A stretch of 64,000 bases of DNA from Carettochelys insculpta (Eukaryota > Chordata > Testudines > Carettochelyidae), in assembly GCF_033958435.1 (NCBI RefSeq), contig NC_134137.1:242094501-242158500 (forward strand), written 5' to 3'. How positions within the stretch are numbered: position 1 is the stretch's first letter; every line of letters starts with the position of its first letter. Both the position numbers and the translations under genes were made by a program. Below, piece by piece: positions 24,693 to 35,430 of the stretch. Under the pieces are notes generated by a model that saw only the letters and a list, made by a program, of their open reading frames with translations, had not been told where the DNA came from and did no database searches.

Positions 24693-25450
24693 ATCATGTA
24701 TTTTAAGGTCAGAAGGAACCATCAAGATCATCTTGTGCAAGGCACAGGCAAGACAAGCAAAGTGGTTGCCTTGTGCCCTGTACCTTCAAGGCCCCATGAT
24801 CCAGTTGGTGATAGCATCCACCATCCACCATCAGGGTCTCACTGTCAGTGTGCTGCCTTGAGCTCTACCCACTGGCAGGTGCCACTGAGCTGGATCTGAT
24901 CAAGTTTGACCTCCTGCACATTACAGGGCACAGAACCTCACCCAACCACACCTGAAGTAGACCCCCTAACCTCTGGCTGATTTACTGAAATCATCAAACC
25001 ATGATGTAAAGACTTCAAATTACAGAGGACCCACCATTTACAGTGGTTGAAACCTGCAGCTGGCCTGTGTTCTATGCTGCAGAGGAAGGCAACTCACCTT
25101 CCAGGTCTCCATTAATCTGAACTAGGGCAAAATTCCTTTCTAACCCCAAATATGGTGATCAGTTAGACCTGAAACATATGGGCAAGACCCACCAGCCAGA
25201 CACCTGGGAAAGAACACACTCTTGTAGCTCAGTGCCTTCCCAATTAGTATTCCATCACCAGCCGCTAGAGATATTTGCTGCTAGCAGTCACATATTGATA
25301 ACAAGCCATCTCATAAAGCACATTTTTTTTTGTTTGGTTGTTTTTTTTATTCCTTGGATCATCCTAGTGGCCTTTCTCTGCATCTGTTCCAGTCTGAATT
25401 CATCTTTCTTAAGCATGGAAAATCAGAACTGCACACAGCATTCCAGATGA
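24693..25450 (-). mobile_element. Old CR1-clade LINE, 3' part (segment 1)
   Basis: On + it reads TTTAAGGTCAGAAGGAACCA, GACCTCCTGCACATTACAGG, GAGATATTTGCTGCTAGCAG and CTCTGCATCTGTTCCAGTCT, the reverse complement of an older CR1 3' region. The coding part starts at about 25345. It is interrupted at about 24731-24902 by a short foreign insert and ends at 25450, where a younger CR1 is inserted. Confidence 0.65.
24731..24902. mobile_element. Short insert within the old CR1, related to 31640-31885
   Basis: The CR1 phrase 'gatcatct..gacctcctg' is split. About 170 bp lie between GATCATCTTG and GATCAAGTTTGACC, so a short GATCA-type direct repeat flanks the insert. Its TTGCCTTGTGCCCTGTACCT recurs in reverse near 31840-31880. 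Class unknown. Confidence 0.5.
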
Positions 25451-25972
25451 AGTTTCATCAGTTCATGGAATCACAGAATCCTAGGGCTGGAAGGGACCTC
25501 AGGAGGTCATTGAGTCCAGCCCCATGCCCAAAGCAGGACCAACCGTAACTAAATCATCCCAGCCAGGACTTTGTCAAGCTGGGACTTGAAAAACTCTAGG
25601 GATGAAGATTTAAACACCTATATAGGTAACGTGTTGCAGTGCTTCACCACCCTTCTGGTGACATAGTTCTTCCTACCAGCAAACATACAACTTCTGCTCT
25701 GTAACTTGAGACAGTTGCTCCTTGTTCTGACATCTGTCACTACTGAGAACAGCCTCTCCCCATCCTCTTTAGAGCCCTCCTTCAGGAAGTTGAAGGCTGC
25801 TACCAAATCTCCCTCACTGTTCTCTTCTCCAAACTAAATAAGCCCAAATTTCTCAGCCTTTCCCCTTAGGTCATGTGCCCCAGCCCCCTAATCACTTTTG
25901 TTGCCCTCTGCTGGACCCTCTCCAATGCATCCACATCCTTTCTGTACTCAGGGGCCCAGAACTGGACATAAT
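25451..25972 (-). mobile_element. Younger CR1 3' fragment inserted in the old CR1
   Basis: It starts at the 3' tail (TCATGGAATCACAGAATCCT on +) and runs on minus through NCLKLQ, GERLFSVVTDVRTRSN and DALERVQQRATKVIRGLGHM. Stops and a frame change between 25806 and 25866 make it dead. Beyond about 25972 the text is again that of the older CR1. Confidence 0.65.
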
Positions 25973-26482
25973 CCTCCTTGTACGATGGTACAAAGATTTC
26001 TCTGTCTCTACTGGAAATAAGTTGTCTGATGCATCCTGTGACTGCATTAACCTTAATAATGGCTGCATCACTTTGGCAGCTCGTAGTCATTCTGCGATCA
26101 GCCCGTACACCCAGGTCTTTCTCTTCTTTTTTTGGTTCAAACTCATAAGTCCCCAGATTAAAGAAAATGATTGTAGTTACTATCTGAGTGCATGTTGACC
26201 TTATGCTCTGCATTATTAAATTTCATCCCATTCCTGGTAGTGTAATTTTTAAGGTCATGCAAATCTTCTTCTATGGCATTTCAGCCCTCCTCTGTGTTGG
26301 TAATACTTCCCAATTTTATGTCATCTACAAATTTTATTAACACACTTCCACTTTTTGTGCCCAAGTCATTAATAAAAATGTTAAATAATACTGGTTCAAG
26401 ACTGATCCCAGAAGAAGTCCAATAGTTGCCTCCTTTCAGCCTGACTGTTTGCCTTTTAATGTGATCTATTGTGATTCTGTTA

Positions 26483-27192
26483 GGCTACGTCTACACGTGC
26501 ACCCAACTTCGAAATAGCTTATTTCGATGTTGCGACATCGAAATAGTCTATTTCGATGAATAACGTCTACACGTCCTCCAGGGCTGGCAACGTCGATGTT
26601 CAACTTCGACGTTGCTCAGCCCAACATCGAAATAGGCACAGCGAGGGAACGTCTACACGGCAAAGTAGCACACATCGAAATAAGGGAGCCAGGCACAGCT
26701 GCAGACAGGGTCACGGGGCGGACTCAACAGCAAGTCGCTCCCTTAAAGGGCCCCTCCCAGACACACTTTCATTAAACAGTGCAAGATACACAGAGCCAAC
26801 AACTAGTTGCAGACCCTGTATATGCAGCACGGACCCCCAGCTGCAGCAGCAGCAGCCAGAAGCCCTGGGCTAAGGGCTGCTGCCCACGGTGACCACAGAG
26901 CCCCGCAAGGGCTGGAGAGAGAGTATCTCTCAACCCCCCAGCTGATGGCCGCCATGGAGGACCCCGCTATTTCGATGTTGCGGGACGCGGATCGTCTACA
27001 CGTCCCTACTTCGATGTTGAACGTCGAAGTAGGGCGCTATTCCCATCCCCTCATGGGGTTAGCGACTTCGACGTCTTGCCGCCTAACGTCGATTTCAACT
27101 TCGAAATAGCGCCCAACACGTGTAGACGTGACGGGCGCTATTTCGAAGTTACTGCCGCTACTTCGAAGTAGCGTACACGTGTAGACGCAGCT
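26483..27192 (+). mobile_element. 710-bp DNA transposon with iterated GTCTACACG motifs, copy 1
   Basis: The ends GGCTACGTCTACACGTGCAC and CACGTGTAGACGCAGCT form an inverted pair. TTA lies at 26480-26482 and 27193-27195, a 3-bp duplication typical of PIF/Harbinger-like elements. CGTCTACACG recurs inside at about 26567, 26651 and 26995, and reversed near 27118 and 27178, each near CGAAATAG/CGATGTT palindromes. A central stretch of about 350 bp is not palindromic and includes CTGCAGCAGCAGCAGCC. Two overlapping open frames (26556-26873, 26807-27109) lack a known domain. Copy 2, inverted, is at 48721-49431. Confidence 0.8.
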
Positions 27193-27917
27193 TTAGTGTG
27201 ATCCCTTTAACCAGTTCCTTATCCACCTTTCAGTTCTCATGTTTATCCCTGTCTTCTCCAATTTAACTAATAATATCCCACTTGGAACTGTGTCAAATGC
27301 CTCAGTGAAATCCAAATACGTTTGACCTACTGCATTTCATTTGTCTGAAAATCATTCATTTTCTCAAAAAAGAAAGAGATCAAGTTAGTTTGTCACAATC
27401 TACCTTTTGTAAAAAACACGTTGTATTTTATTCCAGTTACTTTTTACCTCCATATGCATACCTACTTTCTGTACCAAAAGTTGTTTCAAGACCTTGCATA
27501 CAATTCAGGTAAAATTAACAGGCATGTAGTTTCATGGATCACTTTTTTTCCTTTTCTAAAAATAGATACTCTATTAGTAAGTCTCCAGTCAGAAGATACC
27601 ACCCCCAACTTCACAGATTAATTAAAAATCTTGTTCTTGAACTTGCAATTTCATGTACCAGTTCCTTTAATATTCTTATATGGAGATTATCCAGGAGCCC
27701 TAATGCTGTCCCATTAAGGTGTTTGAGTTTGACTTTCACCTCAGATGTGTTAATTACTACTTCCATATCCCCATTTCCATGGGCCATCCTGTCACTGCCC
27801 CTAAGTTCCTCATTAGCCTTATTAAAAGCTGAGGTAAAGTGTTTTTGTAGGTCATAGGCCATCCCTAGATTAGCCTTAATTTCTGCCCTATCCTCAGTGC
27901 TTATTAGTGGTCCTAGT

Positions 27918-27940
27918 CATTCATTCATTCATTCATTTAT
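27918..27940 (+). repeat. (CATT)n run
   Basis: Five to six CATT units inside the old LINE. Confidence 0.8.
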
Positions 27941-28327
27941 ACAGCTACAGAACCTTGTATTGTTGGTTTTCATTTCATTTGCAAGGTCCATCTCTTCTTG
28001 GCTTTTGTCAGCTCTTCCTTGACTGATCCATTTTTCTGACTGCCAAGAAGTAGCTTTCCTTGCTGAGCCATCTCATCTTCCATTCCTTGAAGGCATTCTG
28101 CTTTCTCTTGGTCACCTGTTTGAGATGTTTGCTCATCCAGTTTGGTCTGCATGACTTCCCCATGATTTTTTCCCTTAACTGGGATGCAGGCATCACATAG
28201 GCATCTTTGATTTCACAGAATTCCAAGCCTCCTTCATATTCAGATCCTTGTGGTCTTCCATCCATCTTCAACCCCTCGACAGTCACAATTTTCAGGGCCT
28301 GGCTGTAGCCAGGGGTCTTTTAGCTGC

Positions 28328-28470
28328 CTGTTCTTCTTCACACAGCACACAGTCAACCTGTGGAACACCTTGCCCAAGGAGGCTATGAAGGCTAGGATTA
28401 TAAGAGGGTTTAAAAAAGAACTAGATAAATTCGTGGCTATCAAAAGTGTACTGTCTTTTAGCCGCCCTGG
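28328..28470 (+). mobile_element. CR1 ORF2 C-terminal fragment
   Basis: On + it reads FFTQHTVNLWNTLPKEAMKA, then [14 protein letters not shown], matching [30 protein letters not shown] of the long CR1 frame at 50146-52767. It faces the minus-strand LINE ending near 28320. Confidence 0.8.
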
Positions 28471-28499
28471 GCTATTACTGATGATTCATTTGTGTTTAA

Positions 28500-28611
28500 G
28501 TGTAGCACCCATGTCTACTTAGAGTCCTCTTTCCCAGGAGGTGTAAATCAGTACCCAAGCCCAAACTAAAGCCCAGGCACACTGTGTCAGTGTAGCACCC
28601 ATGTCTACTTA
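28500..28611 (+). repeat. Pair of 22-bp direct repeats 90 bp apart
   Basis: TGTAGCACCCATGTCTACTT is identical at 28501-28520 and 28591-28610 (22 bp counting one extra base on each side). It could be a target duplication of an approximately 68-bp insert or a small tandem duplication. Confidence 0.7.
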
Positions 28612-28654
28612 AACATACTTAACATGGCAGGGGAAAGAAGGGAATGAAATGTGG

Positions 28655-28904
28655 GAAGATGGCGTCATATACCCACATCTACTTTTGGGGCCAGAATGCA
28701 ATGGGGCTCAGGGAACTGTGGGATAGGTTCCCACAATCCATTGCAGCAGCACTTGATTTAAGCTACTTGTGTGTGGCAGCAGTAAATCGATTTTGTGGGG
28801 AGCAAGTGGGAAAGTGATTATGCTCAAAATCGAATGGATAAAACCCAGCGTTAAGAAATCGATTTTAATAAAATCGATTTTATCTTGTAGTGTAGACGCA
28901 GCCC
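28655..28904. mobile_element. DNA transposon fragment with AAATCGATTT palindromes
   Basis: It contains AAATCGATTTTAATAAAATC and ATCGATTTTATCTTG, and ends TAGTGTAGACGCAGCC, the terminal repeat type shared by other elements here. Its left end is not clear. It abuts the next element. Confidence 0.55.
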
Positions 28905-29784
28905 TACACTACAAAGTTAGGTCGATTTACGTAGTTCGATTTTGAGCATCCAATCTAACAAATATGATTTTGCATGTTCCCACTAGGTGGCAGTACTTGA
29001 CAGAGCAGATCCTCAGTGCTAGGCATTGCACCAACTCAAGGAATGATGCACTGTGGGTAGCTATCCCACAGTTTTGCAGTGTATTGGAATTCTGGGCGAG
29101 TGTTCCAATGCCTTATGGGACAAAAACATTGTTGCTGGTGGTTATGGTGCCTGTCATCACCCTGCCATGTCTGTGGCTTAGAACCAGAGTGACAGTGCAC
29201 TAGTCTTGTCCTGTGGTACACTTGTCTAAGCTCCTTTATTTTCACATGACATTGCTGTGTGCCCTTATCCCCCATGCCCTGGGCAATTTTGGCACAGATA
29301 ATATTTTTTCTGTTGGTTCAGAGCTCTGCCTGCACGGATTCTCCCATCCCCTCACCTCCCACCCCAGCACCCTGGTACAGCACCTCTCCTGAATGATCCC
29401 TGTTAGAGTGAGTTCATGCTTTTGGGAATGCCTGCTCAGCTGTGCTGCTGAGCTCTCCAGGCTGCTACAACTGGGAATGACCATTCAAAAATTCCACAGG
29501 ACATTTACTGCTCAGCTGGCTGGCTGAAGAGCATTGGAATTGAAAACTCTGAGTCATCATGTGGAGGCCAGTCATTCCAAATTCCAATACACAGTGTTTC
29601 AAATGCCCTTAATTCAAGGCATGAATGTTGACTCTGGCTCTACTCCACTTGTTCAGGTGGCATAGAGGAGTCCATTTTAAAAGGCCTTTAGTTCGATGGG
29701 AGGGACTCAGCAGCGTAAACACCCTCATTAGAAATTCAACCCAATACTGAATATGTTGACCTAAGCTCAAAGTGTAGGCCAGCC
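28901..29784. mobile_element. Non-autonomous DNA transposon of about 880 bp
   Basis: GCCCTACACTACAAAGTTAG and GTCGATTTACG at the left pair with the reverse complement of GACCTAAGCTCAAAGTGTAG at the right. The interior has CCACTAGGTGGCAGTACT and other non-coding sequence, with no transposase. Target duplication not resolved. Confidence 0.5.
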
Positions 29785-30039
29785 ATCAGAGTATTTGCAT
29801 TGGCATATAGATGTCTTAGTTTCTGATTGGCTTTGCCAAGGGTCCTCACCTGATTGGGTCTCATTATTCTATTGCCATTACCTGTCTGTTAACATCATTG
29901 GTACTAACACTCTCTTTCTTCTTAAAATTCGTTCTCCTCCCAGTGTGTCCCTTGTCCGTTACTGTATTCTTTCTTTCGTGATTTTCCTCACAATCAATAT
30001 TTGAATCAGACATGTAGATTACATGAGCATCTCCTATCT

Positions 30040-31240
30040 CCTCTAGATTCCTAGTTTAAGGCTCTTTCATTCGGTTGTGCAAACTTCCACCCTCGGAGTT
30101 TATTTTCCTTTTACACAGGTGGAATCTATCCCTGAGCCAGCAGTTGATCATCCTAATCTTGTCTCGCCTTCACTTTCCTCCTATGTAAACAATCAGAATC
30201 CAATTGAAGATCACCTAGTCCTCCATTTCTTTATGCAACCTCCCTAACAGGGTATAATCTCCCTTGATGCATTCCAGAAGGAATTTGGAAGTGTTGTGTT
30301 CTTGCATGAAGAACAATCAGTAGAATTTTTTCTTCTCTTGTTAGGATTCTCTTCAGCCTCAGGTCTACCTCTGGTATTTTAGTTCCTGGCAGACAGCACA
30401 TCCGTCTGTTCTCCTGATCACTGCTGGTGAGAGGCCTATTTTTCTTCTTCGCTGGGCATCTCCAGTCATGTACAATGGCCTTTTCTAGGTGTTGATGTGA
30501 TTATCTCCTCCAGTCATGTAGACTGGCCTCTTCCTCGTGTCGATGTGATTGTCTAGCCTTTGTCCTGTTCTTCCTGTCTACAAGTCCTCTTGTCTTGTGT
30601 TGCCCCTTGCAATCTTCTGTGACTAATCTGGTATCTTCCTGGGGCTCAGTCCCCTGGGTATCTCTATTGATTTGTCCCTCTTCTTTGGGGACTAGCTGCC
30701 ATTTCCCTTCTTTCTTACGCTCCCATTTTCTGTTGGTACATCTTAAACCCCTTCTTCATCTTCCAACTAAGCAACCTTGTTCTTGAGCTCTGTTTCTCCT
30801 TTGCTAGGTGGTCTTTCCCTCTGCCTAGTTTTCACAGTCTTATGCTTCCACTGGCCACGTTCTTCACCCAGCAGTCTCCTCTCAGTTCTCCAGGCCAGCT
30901 TGCATCTAAGAGTCTCGTGTTCTTCCTTCAGCTTCCTCTTGTTTCCCCTCCATCATTTGCTTGAAGCCATTTTGAAAACTCAAACATAGTTTCCACTTGC
31001 ATCTCCAGACCTTGAATTTTCTCCTCTATCAGCTCTGTGAGGTGCCATTTTATACAAATGAAGCTCTCTTAAGGTACACATTCCAGGATAATGTTCATCC
31101 CACAGCTTCCAAATCTGGTCATCTTCTTTGTCTCTTTTATTCCTTGGGTCACTACCATTACCGTCCCAGTGTCTGCTATAGCTTTCCTGCCAAAGCTCCT
31201 GTCTAGGAAAGGACAAAAACAAAAGCCAACCAACCAATCA
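30040..31240 (-). pseudogene. Decayed CR1 ORF1-like region
   Basis: On minus, the phrase RRMCCLPGTKIPEVDLRLKR near 30350-30420 resembles the (R)EVCCLPGA(K/R)(I/V)RDV block of the esterase-like domain in CR1 ORF1. Upstream on minus (30980-31237) is a charged stretch with KIQGLEMQVETM, as expected for an ORF1 coiled coil. Two 48-bp tandem units lie within it (30461-30556). Stops are frequent. The call rests on one good block and gene order. Confidence 0.4.
30461..30556. repeat. Two tandem 48-bp units
   Basis: TCCAGTCATGTA followed by TGGCCT, GTGT and GATGTGATT occurs twice, starting at 30461 and 30509, with about 85% identity by eye. Confidence 0.7.
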
Positions 31241-31537
31241 ATCACCAAAAGAGAACACCAAGCACTTCCTCTCCCAAACTTGCAACTTTGGGGATATTGT
31301 TTGCATCATCCCACACTATTTCCATGATTCTTAATTCAAATATTTTTAATATTATCCAGAGAAAGGAATCTCCTTTTACCAGATACGTGTGTATATAGGA
31401 ATATTGGTTTACCTTGGCTAAATTCTAGCTTCAGTTATTGGAAGTCAACAGAAGCTTAATGGAGAATCTCTGAAGTTCAGGAGAGCCCGATGTTGCTCAC
31501 AGCTAAAGTTCAGCCTCTGAGTCTGAAGTTTTCCCTT

Positions 31538-31569
31538 TTTGTTTTGTTTTATTTTGTTTTGTTTTGTTT
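31538..31569 (+). repeat. (TTTTG)n run
   Basis: About six TTTTG units, with one TTTTA variant. Confidence 0.85.
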
Positions 31570-31639
31570 CTGATTATACTTTTAACATTTCTGTCACCAG
31601 AGGTCTCCCTTCTGTTTTAGCTAATAAAATATTGGTCTG

Positions 31640-31885
31640 TCTAGGGCTAGCAGGGCCAACACTTGCCCCAGGGCAAAGTAGAAGCGGATCCCAGCTCCGC
31701 ACCCTGGAAGGTGTGGGGTCAAGGGGAGAGGGGCCAGCCTAGGCAGTAAGCCCTTGATGCTGCCCAGACAGCAGTGCTAGGTCCCTTCCACTCCTTTACA
31801 GCCAAAGTAACAGAGGCATCAGCTGGAGCTCTGGTTCGCTTTGAAGTACCAGGCCCCAGGGCAACTGCCTCCTGTGTTCCACCTA
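31640..31885. mobile_element. Repeat related to the insert at 24731-24902
   Basis: GTACCAGGCCCCAGGGCAAC near the right end is the reverse of the TTGCCTTGTGCCCTGTACC phrase at 24765. The left part repeats CTTGCCCCAGGGCAAAG. Coding content is absent; the small open frame has no domain. Confidence 0.4.
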
Positions 31886-32628
31886 TCAGCAAGACCTTCT
31901 TTGGTATTTCTATATATGAGAAAAATTACTGCAGTGATTGCTAATCACAGCCCTTTCATGGCTACAGTGACTAAGAGTAGATACTCATGATAAAGTATGG
32001 TTGAAGAACAAAAAAGCACATGTAGGAATGAGGGGTTCAAAATATTCCCTGTATTTTCCAGCTGCAATATCTGACCTAGTCTATGTCTTCTGGGCTTAAA
32101 AAACCAAGTCAGTTGAAACACTCCAGAAGAGGTACCGTATATTGTTCCAGGCAGGGGTTGCAGCATTATTCAAAGACCCAATATAAATATAGAGCTAGCA
32201 TGATGGTTTTCTCAGATTTTCTGTTAAACACCCATGTGTAAGAAACACATTCATATCAGCAGTAACGTCAATAACACAAAGTGTGCATATATGGTACTGT
32301 AAGTGTGTATCCTCAAACCAGTTTTGCAAATTGGGGCAGAGAGCTATAATTAACCTAGCTGAAGTGGCTTTTATTTTCCACAGTATGTGATCAAAGAAGT
32401 TAAGCTACACTAAATAACTCATTTCATTCACGACACCTGAATAAACTGCAGGAAAATCACTCTGGAATGCACATTCTGATATCTGCACCCATAAAAATAG
32501 TACATCCTGGATAAAACCCTTCCTTATTTCTATGTTTAAGTGCTAAGGATAAAAACTTCTGGACTGAAATGTGCATACACAGTGAAAGCAATACCCAGCA
32601 GTGCTTTTGAGACTCATATTGTGCTTCA

Positions 32629-32836
32629 AAACAAAAAGCAGTCAAATAGCACTTTAAAGACTAGCAAAATGGCTTATTAGGTGAGCTTTCGTGGGACAGA
32701 CCCACTTCTTCGGACCATAGCCAGTGGTCTGTCCCACGAAAGCTCACCTAATAAACCATTTTGCTAGTCTTTAAAGTGCTACTTGACTGCTTTTTGTTTT
32801 GATAGTGTATAGACTAGCACTGCTTCCTCTTTGTTA
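32629..32836. mobile_element. Palindromic SINE-like insertion with 13-bp target duplication
   Basis: ATATTGTGCTTCA occurs at 32616-32628 and 32837-32849. Between the copies, AAAAAGCAGTCAAATAGCAC..GAGCTTTCGTGGGACAGACC is followed by its reverse complement, GGTCTGTCCCACGAAAGCTC..GCTACTTGACTGCTTTTTG, and a 30-bp tail. The long duplication points to insertion through target-primed reverse transcription rather than a transposase. Confidence 0.85.
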
Positions 32837-35139
32837 ATATTGTGCTTCAGTGCTAAAATGGAATAATTCTAGTACTTCTGTAGTTTAGGGTCCTTCCACT
32901 GCCTTCTATAAACCCAGTTTTCCACCTAAAAATATATGACTTGGCTGTTTCAGGTCACATTATGCTGAAAGTTATCAGACTGGGTGCAAATGATGAAAGA
33001 AAGGGATTTGTCCTAGCTAAGCTATATTTTAACAGAGTGGCATTAAAAAAATATTTGTGAATAGTTTTCAAAGGAGTTTTGTATTTAATTACCTACCACT
33101 TTCCCAACCACTTTAATTTTTTAAACTGAAAATTGTCAGTTCCTTTGGCTTGGGCTGCTTCCTTTATTTAAAAAAAAAATTAATGGTTCCAAGTTTTCTA
33201 ACTTAAAAGTATCAACTTTTCATAATACTTTCAGTGCCACATGTAATGGACCCAGACATGGGGCCAGGGTGCCTCCCTGGCACACAGCCTGTAACAGCTG
33301 TGCGGTCCAGACAGGCTCTGCAGCCATACAGATAGACTCAAATCCTAAGAAGGGAAAACTATGTCAGTAAAGAGGGGGCCCTGGGCCCCTCATCCTCCAG
33401 ATTAGTTGTTGGCAAGAGGGCACAGTCACTCAACATCAAAGCTTTGCAGAATGGTTTGTTCATTAAAAAAAAAAAAATCTCAGTTTCTTCCCCATCCCCC
33501 TTCTCTCTTTCCCCAACCCACACCATCTGTGTGCCAGCAGCTCCACAGGCAGTGCCAGGAGGAGAGACATCCTTAGATCCATATGAGCAGCCCCCCTTCC
33601 CTGTCCACACACGCATTATAGGTATGACTAGCCTTACAAACTTGTAGGTTTGTGTAGCAGCCAAAGAGGTAAGGGACACTTACTATTGTCCAAATTAGCC
33701 TGAGATGTTGGCACCATCTCAGGAACATGCCTTAGGATGACGTCATGTTCTGTTTATAAATCTAAGTGCGTATTACTGCAGTAGACACTTTGATAAGACC
33801 CGTTATAGTTACAGATGCAAAAAGTTTCCATTATTGGCTCTTGGTTTTATGTTCTCATAACTTTCTAATACTGTCATCGTTGGGACGTATATTTTTCTGT
33901 GTTATTCTATGCCAAAATGCAAATGTTTTGGAGAAAGCTTCAACAAAATCCTTCAGCTGTTTCTGTGTTTGAGAGAGTGAAAAAATTCACTTTTGCCCAA
34001 TGGCAAAATTCTAACCACATTAGTTTTGAATGGGACTCTTGCAAAAACAACTAGTTCAAAACTTGACTCAGCATAAGCTATGGTACTTAATGAGGACTGT
34101 TGATTTTGTTTGGTTTTACACATAAAAATGTCTGAGCAAATTACAAAACAACTTCATAGTAAAACCAGTAGCATCTATATGTGTGTCACTGCCCTCTGCT
34201 GGATAGAATCAGAACTCTTCAACAGTTTCATAGGCACTATAATGCTGACAGCCACTATAGATTTTTATTCTTATTTAGCTCAGGAGCTTAGGTCTTGTGG
34301 CTTAGATTGATTTCATCCCTGCTGTCACACTGCAGCTCAGCGGGGCTCTGTCCAGCACAGTGACAACCATGAAGCTCTTAGACTGGCTCAGATTTTTATC
34401 ACAAATTACGTACTATAAATCTTACAGGGTGTATAATGTTTAACTGTTCCTTAAGTTTGCATTAATATTGGGGCTAGAGAATGGTAGCTGGATAAATGAG
34501 TTTATGTGAGTGATCACAGGTTCTTGTCATCTCTAAAGCATTATCAATTAGGGGGTTCACCCAGACGAATGCTTTAGAGGGACACTTAGATTTGTACACA
34601 TTGGACTGACTGTTTCTCATTGAAAAATTGAAAGCAAGTTCCAAAAAAATCAGTACAGAGCTGGTTTTGAACACAGCAACTTTTCATTAGTGTATGAATT
34701 GACACAGCGGGACCCAGTTTCATCAGTGATCCCTGACATAAAATTCTTTTCTAAAACATCTTAAAGCTCTCTCTGGAGACAGTGACCCACAGCTGCTTTT
34801 TACGAATCGTTCATAACACAAATAAAAACACTTGACCAAAAAAGACTGTGTTTACAAGAATGAATAACACAGAGATATAAAAGAATTTAAGTAAAAGTGA
34901 ATCTTGATCATGCAAGATTTGTCATATAGTCACTTAAAGCCAGGATACAGGAAAGCAGCCTTATTCAGGACACTATTTAAGCATGTGTTTAGCAAATCAA
35001 TAGGATCTGAGCACACACTCAAACACTTTCCTGAATCAGAGCTTGAAGCAGAGGACTGGGAATTAATGGTCTGTTCTAAAATCTACCACTGACTCACAGT
35101 GTGCATTTGGATAATAAACATAAACTCTTCGTTTGAGGT

Positions 35140-35430
35140 CACATTTATACTAGGTCTTAAAATCGATTTTAGATACTCAATGCCAGTTATGGCAATTGCA
35201 TAACTGAAATCAATTTATCTACAATCAACTTACCTGGCTGTCCTCACTGAGGGAGGTTGGTGGGAGAAACTCTTCCATCAACCTTCCTTACCCCTCATGA
35301 GATTGAGGAGTAGAGGAGTCAATTGCCATTCCCCAATAGTTCCATTTCACACATTCACTAGGCGCACAAATTTGAACACTGAAAAGTCGATACTGAGCTG
35401 GTCAATCTTCCAAGTAATGAAGACATACTC
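35140..35430. mobile_element. Old DNA transposon fragment with AAATCGATTT
   Basis: ACTAGGTCTTAAAATCGATT at the left and AAAAGTCGATACTGAGCTGG at the right, with GAGGGAGGTTGGTGGGAGAA inside, resembles the ATCGAT-type short elements of turtles. Ends are decayed. Confidence 0.4.

Larger units (their letters stand above)
25973..28320 (-). mobile_element. Old CR1/L3-like LINE, coding part (segment 2), interrupted
   Basis: Minus-strand fragments from 28320 down keep the usual ORF2 order: PNWMSKHLKQVTKRKQNAFK (linker before the reverse transcriptase), then LNGTALGLLDNLHIRILKEL, then the palm region across 27196-27600 and 26220-26480, then EKKEKDLGVRADRRM-like sequence near 26110. + strand phrases such as CCCTTTAACCAGTTCCTTAT and CCAATTTAACTAATAATATC are those of L3-type elements. 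The 710-bp element at 26483-27192 splits it with TTA on both sides. Confidence 0.6.

Noticed and set aside
26556..27109. Two open frames with repeats of alanine (AAAAAA) that recur at 48742-49358
   Set aside because: They are parts of two copies of one DNA transposon. Conservation follows from shared descent, and no transposase or DNA-binding motif is visible, so they are not called genes.
28655..29784. One single large transposon covering both ATCGAT-rich segments
   Set aside because: The end TAGTGTAGACGCAGCC near 28904 and a fresh start GCCCTACACTACAAAG make two adjoining elements more likely, though this is not certain.
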